DNA from: Deltaproteobacteria bacterium
Lineage (GTDB): Bacteria; Desulfobacterota; Binatia; UBA12015
Reading direction: 5' to 3'
DNA length: 36,391 nucleotides
Assembly: GCA_016874795.1 (NCBI GenBank)
Contig: VGTG01000046.1
Location: forward strand, 1 to 36,391
Under the pieces are notes generated by a model. It made no database searches, was not told the DNA's origin, and worked only from the letters and a program-made list of their open reading frames with translations. Of the stretch, positions 31,769-36,391 are shown piece after piece. Numbering within the stretch: the stretch's first letter is position 1; each line of letters begins with the position of its first letter. The position numbers were made by a program, and so were the translations under genes.

Positions 31769-32120
31769 GCGAGCAGATCGCGGCCTCGAGGCCGTCGAGG
31801 TCGGGGCAGCAGAGGCAGCGCGTCGCGCCGAGCGTGCGCGCGACCTCGCGGACCCGCGGAGTCTCCTCCTCGACGAGGAGGAGAGCGGGGGTCGAGACGC
31901 CCTCGGCACGCAGAGCGGCCAGCATCGTCGCGCCGCAGCAGTCCGGCAGGTGCATGTCGGTGATGATGGCCTCGAAGGTGCATCGGCGGGCGGCGTCGAG
32001 AGCCTGCTCGGCGGACTCGACGGGAAGCGCCCCGCGGCCGCTCCGCCGGAGCATCCGCGCGATCAGCCGGCGCTGGTTCGAGCTCCCGGTCGCGACCAGG
32101 ACCTGCGGACACGAGGTCAT
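31746..32120 (-). CDS. Stand-alone degenerate response-regulator receiver domain
   Basis: 124 residues, a single receiver fold. The phospho-acceptor Asp55 is present (IITDMHLPDCCG), but the acidic pair that binds Mg after strand 1 is replaced (LVATGSSNQ), the conserved Thr/Ser position reads LLLVEEE, and the Lys-Pro loop reads CCP. Normal phosphorylation is therefore doubtful. It is Cys-rich for its size (C4, C47, C61, C62 and three near 102-105), which might allow redox or metal sensing; that is speculation. It lies downstream of the NtrC-type pair on the same strand after a 132-bp gap that contains a sigma-54-like site. Confidence 0.75.
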   Translation of the reverse strand: MTSCPQVLVATGSSNQRRLIARMLRRSGRGALPVESAEQALDAARRCTFEAIITDMHLPDCCGATMLAALRAEGVSTPALLLVEEETPRVREVARTLGATRCLCCPDLDGLEAAICSLRSSTRS

Positions 32121-32134
32121 TCAAAAAATCATAC

Positions 32135-32150
32135 CGCAGGTTCCGTGCCA
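32135..32150 (-). promoter_or_regulatory. Possible sigma-54 site upstream of the degenerate receiver gene
   Basis: Minus strand: TGGCAC-GGAAC-CTGC. The -24 box is perfect and the spacing is right; the -12 box has C for T. The predicted start (about 32124) is only a few bases from the ATG at 32120, so the transcript would be almost leaderless, or translation starts later. That weakens the call. Confidence 0.35.
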
Positions 32151-32252
32151 GGGGGAACCGCAGAGAAGGTCAAGCCGCACGGAAATCGTCGGCGGGGGAC
32201 CGGCACGGACGTGGCGATTCGCTGCAGCGGATCGTCGCAGGCCTGTCGCAAG

Positions 32253-33617
32253 TCACCCGAGCTGGTACTTCTCGATCTTCCGGTAGAGCCGCTGGCGGTC
32301 GATCCGGAGAAGGCGCGCGGCCTCGTTCTTGTTGCCGCCAGACTGCTCGAGCGCCGCGGCGATCAGGTCTCGCTCCGCGTCCTCCAGAGGGAGCACCCGC
32401 GCAGGCCGGCTCGGGCTCGCCGCCCCCGGAGGCCGCGGGGCGGCGCCGCTCAGGGCGGGCTCGACGTCGTCGAGGTCGATTTGCTCCGCGTCGGAGAGCG
32501 CGAAGGCACGCTCGATCACGTTCTGGAGCTCGCGCGCATTGCCGGGCCACGGATGGAGGGCGAGGCGCTCCCGAGCCGCTGGCGTGACTTGCTTCGGCGA
32601 GACGCCATACGAGGTCGCGAACTCCCTCACGAAGTGGTCGATCAGCGGGTCGATGTCCTCGGGCCGCTCCGCGAGCGGCGGGAGATGCAGGTTGACCACG
32701 TTCAGCCGGTAGAAGAGGTCCTCGCGAAAGCGGCCTTCCTCCACCTCGGCTCGGAGGTCCCTGTTGGTAGCGGCGATCAGCCGGACGTCGACCTTTCGCG
32801 GCCTCGTCGCGCCGACGGGCAACACCTCGCGCTCCTGCACGGCACGGAGGAACTTGACCTGCAGGCCGAGCGGGATCTCCGAGACCTCGTCGAGAAAGAG
32901 GGTGCCACCGTGCGCCGCCTGGAAGAGTCCCTCCTGGTCCTGCACGGCGCCCGTGAACGAGCCGCGCCGGTGCCCGAAGAGCTGGCTGTCGAGCAGAGAT
33001 TCCGACACCGCGCCGCAGTTGACGGCGATGAACGGACCGGAAGCCCACGGCGAGCGCGCGTGCAGCGTGCGCGCGACGAGCTCCTTCCCCGTGCCGCTCG
33101 CTCCGGTGATCAGCACGGTGCTCTTGTTGCGGCTGACCGCTTCGATCAGCCGGTAGATTTCGCGCATCCCGGGACTCTCGCCGACGAGCGCGCCGTAGCG
33201 CTGCTGATGACGGGAGACCTCGCGGCGCAGGTTTGCCACCTCCGTGCGAAGCGCGCGCATCTCGAGCTGGTGATCGATCACGAGCTTCAGCTCGTCGGGA
33301 TTGCAGGGCTTGATCAGGTAGTCGGCGGCGCCGTGCTTCATTGCTTCGACGGCCGACTGGATCGTGCCGTACCCCGTCAGCACGACCGTCGCGGGCCGCG
33401 CCGGAAGCTCCTCGACCTCCCGCAAGAGAGCCATGCCATCCATCACCGGCATGTTCAGGTCGGTGATGAGCAGGTCGACCGGCTCGGCGCGCACCTTCTC
33501 GAGGGCGCGCGCTCCGTTCTCCGCGGTCAGGACTTCGTGGCCCTGGCGTCCGAGGATGCGGGAGATCGTGACGAGCTGGTTCGGCTCGTCGTCGACGACG
33601 AGGATCCGGGCCGACAA
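32253..33617 (-). CDS. NtrC-family sigma-54-dependent response regulator
   Basis: 454 residues. Receiver: D9, D10, phospho-acceptor D53 and K103 all present. AAA+ domain: Walker A GASGTGKE (172-179) and the sigma-54 contact loop as GSFTGA (219-224), a functional variant of GAFTGA, then GGTLFLDEVSEIP and the arginine-finger region. A Fis-type DNA-binding helix-turn-helix ends the protein (GGNKNEAARLLRIDRQRLYRKIEKYQ). It activates sigma-54 promoters when phosphorylated, presumably by the kinase one base upstream. Starts at TTG with GAGGGAGC before it. The resemblance to regulators of PEP-CTERM/EPS genes such as PrsR is contextual and not proven by sequence. Confidence 0.93.
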   Translation of the reverse strand: MSARILVVDDEPNQLVTISRILGRQGHEVLTAENGARALEKVRAEPVDLLITDLNMPVMDGMALLREVEELPARPATVVLTGYGTIQSAVEAMKHGAADYLIKPCNPDELKLVIDHQLEMRALRTEVANLRREVSRHQQRYGALVGESPGMREIYRLIEAVSRNKSTVLITGASGTGKELVARTLHARSPWASGPFIAVNCGAVSESLLDSQLFGHRRGSFTGAVQDQEGLFQAAHGGTLFLDEVSEIPLGLQVKFLRAVQEREVLPVGATRPRKVDVRLIAATNRDLRAEVEEGRFREDLFYRLNVVNLHLPPLAERPEDIDPLIDHFVREFATSYGVSPKQVTPAARERLALHPWPGNARELQNVIERAFALSDAEQIDLDDVEPALSGAAPRPPGAASPSRPARVLPLEDAERDLIAAALEQSGGNKNEAARLLRIDRQRLYRKIEKYQLG

Positions 33618-33618
33618 C

Positions 33619-35262
33619 TCAAGCTCCCTCGCGTCCTGCGGAGGGGGGCTCGTGCGGCGAAGCCTCGAGCTCCGCCGGGAGAGCGATCGAGAAGGTCGAG
33701 CCGTGTCCCTGATGGCTCGTCACCTCGATCGTTCCGCCTGCGTTCGTGATCACCGAGTGAACGACCGAGAGGCCGAGCCCGGTGCCTTCGCCGGGGCTCT
33801 TCGTCGTGTAGAACGGATCGAAGATGCGACCGAGGCGCTCGGGCGGAATCCCGACGCCCGTGTCGCTGACGGAGAGCCCGACGCGGTCGCCGTCGAGCGG
33901 CTCGGTTCGAACGCGCAGCTCGCCGCCTTCGGGCATCGCCTGCACGGCGTTGGTGATCAGGTTCAGCAGCACCTGGCGCATGCCGTTCTCGCTCGCCCGG
34001 CACGGCATGACCGAGTGGAGCTCGGCGCGCGCACGGACGCCGCTGTTCTGCAGGTACTTGTTCATCAGCTTCAGCGTCCGGCCGATCAGGACGTTCAGGT
34101 CGACGGCCTGCACCTCGGTCTGGCTGTCGCGTGAGAACTCGAGCAGATTGTTGATGATCTCCTGCACGCGCGCCATCTCGACGCGGGCGATGTGCAGATC
34201 CTCGCGGACCTCGGGCGTCGGCTCGGGCAGGAGCTCGGCGAGGTCGTACAGCGCGTTCATGATGATGCCGAGCGGGTTGCGGATCTCGTGTGCGATGCCG
34301 GCCGCGAGCTGGCCGATCGCCGCCATCTTCTCCGACTGGATCAGCTGGAACTCGAGCCGCCGCCGCTCCGAGAGATCGACGTACATCGCCTGCACGATCC
34401 GGTTGTCGCCGTAGGTGATCAGCGTCGTCCGGAGGTCGACCGGAAGCGGGTCCTTGCTGGCGCGCTCGAGATGCAGATTCTCCTTTCCGGCGCTGCCGCG
34501 CGTGACCGTCTCTCGGAAGAGAGTCCGCACCGCGTCGCGCTCGCCCTCGGGATGGAGCTCCCACAGTGCGCTGCCGACGGGACTTCGCATTGCGGACGCG
34601 AGCTGGCGCTCGGCGACGAGGTTCGAGCCGTTGATCACGCCGTCCTCGGGATCGACCATGAAGAGGATCGCCGGCGCGGAGTCGAGCGAGCGGCGGTAGC
34701 GCTCGTGCTGGTCGGCGAGCTCCTGCTCGCGCGCCTCGACGAAGAAGTCCGTGATATGGAGGACGCGCTCCCAAAGCGCCTGGTCGAGGAGCGCGAGCAG
34801 CTCCGGCAGGTCCGGGCTGTCCCGTTTGTCGCGGCGGAGGAGGTCGCCGAGGATGTGGCGGATCTTCAGCTGGCTCGTCAGGAAGCGCGACGGCGGATGC
34901 CGGGCGATGAAGCCGCCGCGCGCGTGCTCGCGGAGCGCCTCGTAGGTCTCCACGTCGTCCGGGTTCCGCACGTGCGCGAGCCAGCGCACGACGGCCTCGC
35001 GCATGTCCTGTGCGAGGAAGCAGAGGTCTTCCTCGCTGATCCGGAAGGCGCGTCCGACGGTCTCGGCCCAGATCCGCGCCGTCTCGTCACGGTGCTCCTC
35101 CATGAACGCGGCGAGCTTCTGGCGGAGGGGCGTCTCGCTCGCCGGAAAAGCGAGAAACCCGCAGCTCCGGAGGTACTCCTGGACACGACCGAGGTGCTCC
35201 TGCAGGGTCGGTAGAGCCGGACGCTCGGCAGCCGGCTCGCGTCCGGAAGGCCCATCCGCCAT
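33619..35262 (-). CDS. Soluble PAS-domain sensor histidine kinase
   Basis: 547 residues, no transmembrane helix. Residues about 45-180 form an all-helical region (LRQKLAAFMEEHRDETARIWAETV...) that looks like the RsbRD/RsbT-co-antagonist N-terminal fold or a globin-like sensor; this is a weak assignment. A PAS domain (about 188-298) precedes the HisKA domain with H325 (AGIAHEIRNPLG) and a HATPase domain (LLNLITNAVQAM, DTGVGIPPERLGRIFDPFYTTKSPGEGTGLGL). It is of the NtrB/HydH group and pairs with the regulator immediately downstream. Transcribed divergently from the ECF sigma gene across a 78-bp spacer. Confidence 0.92.
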   Translation of the reverse strand: MADGPSGREPAAERPALPTLQEHLGRVQEYLRSCGFLAFPASETPLRQKLAAFMEEHRDETARIWAETVGRAFRISEEDLCFLAQDMREAVVRWLAHVRNPDDVETYEALREHARGGFIARHPPSRFLTSQLKIRHILGDLLRRDKRDSPDLPELLALLDQALWERVLHITDFFVEAREQELADQHERYRRSLDSAPAILFMVDPEDGVINGSNLVAERQLASAMRSPVGSALWELHPEGERDAVRTLFRETVTRGSAGKENLHLERASKDPLPVDLRTTLITYGDNRIVQAMYVDLSERRRLEFQLIQSEKMAAIGQLAAGIAHEIRNPLGIIMNALYDLAELLPEPTPEVREDLHIARVEMARVQEIINNLLEFSRDSQTEVQAVDLNVLIGRTLKLMNKYLQNSGVRARAELHSVMPCRASENGMRQVLLNLITNAVQAMPEGGELRVRTEPLDGDRVGLSVSDTGVGIPPERLGRIFDPFYTTKSPGEGTGLGLSVVHSVITNAGGTIEVTSHQGHGSTFSIALPAELEASPHEPPSAGREGA

Positions 35263-35340
35263 GGGGGAAGGATAGTGGTTTGTCGCGGCCCCGCAAAAGC
35301 CGTAGACCTTCCCCATGCGTCGCGAGGTCTTCCGGCCGGC

Positions 35341-35952
35341 GTGACGGCGCCCGCGGACGAGCGGACGCAGAAGCCCGATCCCGACGCGGGTCTCATGGCC
35401 CGGGTTCGCGAGGGGGATCGCGAAGCGTTCCGCGAGCTCTACGAGAAGCACGGCGCTGCGGTGTCCCGCTACGTCGTCCACTTCACGGCGAATCCGGCCC
35501 GCGCCGAGGAGATCACCCAGGACGTGTTCCTGCAGGTCTACCGCGCGCGCGAGCGCTGGGAGCCGCGGGCCCGGTTCACGACCTGGCTCTATACGATCGC
35601 GCACAACCTGTGTCTGAACGAGCTCCGCCGCTTCGAGTACCGGGGCCGGATCCGCGCTCTCGAGGGCTCGGAGGACGACGAGGGACCCCCCGCGATCGAC
35701 CCGCCGGACGAGCGCGCCCTGGAGGGCGCCGCCGTCGTGTCCGGACGAGAGATCGAGGGCCGGCTTCGCGAGCTGCTCGAAGGCTTGCCCGAGAAGCAGC
35801 GGACCGCGCTCCTCCTCAGCCGCTTCGAGGGGCTCCGCTACGAGGAGGTCGGGGAAGTGCTGGGCTGCTCGGAGCAGGCCGTCAAGAGCTTGATTTTTCG
35901 AGCAACCCAGCGCTTGAAGGAGGGTTTGAAGGGATGGATCGAGGACGAGTGA
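35341..35952 (+). CDS. ECF-type RNA polymerase sigma factor
   Basis: 203 residues. Region 2: DREAFRELYEKHGAAVSRYV, EEITQDVFLQVYRARERW, FTTWLYTIAHNLCLNELRR. Region 4: LLEGLPEKQRTALLLSRFEGLRYEEVGEVLGCSEQAVKSLIFRATQRLKE. The GTG at 35341 is used because the next in-frame ATG (35395) would cut into region 2. The TGATG overlap with the following anti-sigma gene indicates an ordinary sigma/anti-sigma pair for an envelope or stress signal. Its -35/-10 targets were not identified here. Confidence 0.92.
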   Translation: MTAPADERTQKPDPDAGLMARVREGDREAFRELYEKHGAAVSRYVVHFTANPARAEEITQDVFLQVYRARERWEPRARFTTWLYTIAHNLCLNELRRFEYRGRIRALEGSEDDEGPPAIDPPDERALEGAAVVSGREIEGRLRELLEGLPEKQRTALLLSRFEGLRYEEVGEVLGCSEQAVKSLIFRATQRLKEGLKGWIEDE

Positions 35953-36391
35953 TGGGCTGCGAGGAAGTACGTCCCGACCTGGTCGCGATGCTCGACGGCG
36001 AGCTCGATCCCGCCCGGTTGGAGCGGGGAAGAGCGCACGTGCGCACGTGCGCCGCCTGCGTGAGCGAGCTGGCCGGGTACGAGAAGGTGCGGGGAGCGCT
36101 GGCGTCCCTGACCGCTGCGGGCGTCCCCTCGGCGGGCTTCGATGCGCTCTGGGCCCGGGCCGCGGAGAGCGGCGAGACCTCTCGGACTTCGGGGGCCCGT
36201 CGCGCTTCGAGCCGAGCCGGCGGCCGCCACACGGAGGGCCGCTCGCGGTGGCGCCGCTGGACGGTGCCGGCCGGAGCCGTCGCGGCCGCAGCCGTCGCAG
36301 CCATCGGATGGACTCTCTACTCGGGACCCGCCCCGATCTCCGCGCCGAAGAGTGTCGCACCGGATCGGACGGTTGCCGCTCCAGCAGCTCC
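35952..36391 (+). CDS. Zinc-finger anti-sigma factor (partial, C-terminus outside window)
   Basis: The frame starts at the ATG overlapping the sigma-factor stop and stays open to the edge (146 codons visible). The N-terminal ZAS domain has Cys3 and H29-x3-C33-x2-C36 (HVRTCAAC). After an Arg/Ser-rich linker comes a transmembrane helix (AGAVAAAAVAAIGWTLY), then a Pro/Ala-rich periplasmic part. It should hold the sigma factor at the membrane until a signal releases it. The sensor part lies beyond the window. Confidence 0.88.
   Translation, partial: MGCEEVRPDLVAMLDGELDPARLERGRAHVRTCAACVSELAGYEKVRGALASLTAAGVPSAGFDALWARAAESGETSRTSGARRASSRAGGRHTEGRSRWRRWTVPAGAVAAAAVAAIGWTLYSGPAPISAPKSVAPDRTVAAPAA

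Noticed and set aside
27322-32286. Open plus-strand frame of more than 1600 codons opposite korB, korA and across argJ
   Set aside because: It is antisense to two clear enzymes, has the Arg/Asp/Val/Ala bias of a complementary GC-rich strand and no recognisable domain. Long antisense frames are expected at this GC content.
1-36391. tRNA, rRNA, insertion sequence, integrase or phage genes
   Set aside because: None was recognised by reading both strands; base composition looks even, with no sign of recent insertion.

Overview
This is a GC-rich chromosomal window in which almost every base is coding. It is dominated by one long exopolysaccharide (EPS) locus of the type linked to XrtA/PEP-CTERM systems. 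Gene content (fused 2-oxoacid:ferredoxin oxidoreductase, NtrC-type and sigma-54 signalling, proline-threonine stalks on secreted proteins) suggests an uncultivated Gram-negative bacterium of the deltaproteobacterial or Binatota-like kind. The outer-membrane polysaccharide export lipoprotein and Lnt support a Gram-negative envelope. The lineage is a guess, because there is no rRNA or marker gene here.

Layout. Positions 1-1001 (minus) hold the N-terminal part of a secreted protein of unknown function that runs off the left edge into a Thr-Pro stalk. Positions 1271-1966 (minus) encode a YdcF/DUF218 membrane protein. A divergent secreted parallel beta-helix protein follows on the plus strand (about 1925-3295). 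From 22629 down to 3314, sixteen minus-strand genes form an apparent operon with overlaps or short gaps: outer-membrane export lipoprotein, degenerate BY-kinase-like ATPase, Wzz-type chain-length protein, polysaccharide deacetylase, GT4, GT2, XrtA-type deacetylase, formyltransferase, radical SAM/SPASM enzyme, Gfo/Idh oxidoreductase, NAD-dependent epimerase, two GT4 enzymes, another deacetylase, AsnB-type amidotransferase, and a phosphoglycosyl transferase fused to an O-antigen ligase/polymerase-like membrane domain. A 365-bp non-coding stretch upstream (22630-22994) carries a good sigma-54 -24/-12 sequence. Next come an ExeA-like ATPase with LysM and SPOR-like ends (22995-25118) and Lnt (25253-about 26761).

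The right part is less tightly themed: DUF309 protein (plus), KorB and fused KorA (minus), ArgJ (plus), a degenerate stand-alone receiver (minus), an NtrC-family regulator and its histidine kinase (minus), and finally an ECF sigma factor with a zinc-finger anti-sigma factor (plus, cut by the right edge).

How it fits together (inference). The fused enzyme would start the glycan on undecaprenyl phosphate, and its second half could polymerise or ligate it. The GT4/GT2 enzymes extend it. The epimerase, oxidoreductase, radical SAM, formyltransferase and AsnB-like genes would make or decorate unusual sugars, and the deacetylases would trim it. The Wzz, kinase-like and export proteins would set length and carry it across the envelope. 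Sigma-54-type sites lie upstream of the operon, the secreted protein at the left edge and the small receiver, and an NtrC-type activator with an intact sigma-54 contact loop is nearby, so one regulon is plausible. No Wzx flippase, exosortase or PEP-CTERM substrate is visible in the window. No tRNA, rRNA, CRISPR array or insertion sequence was recognised.
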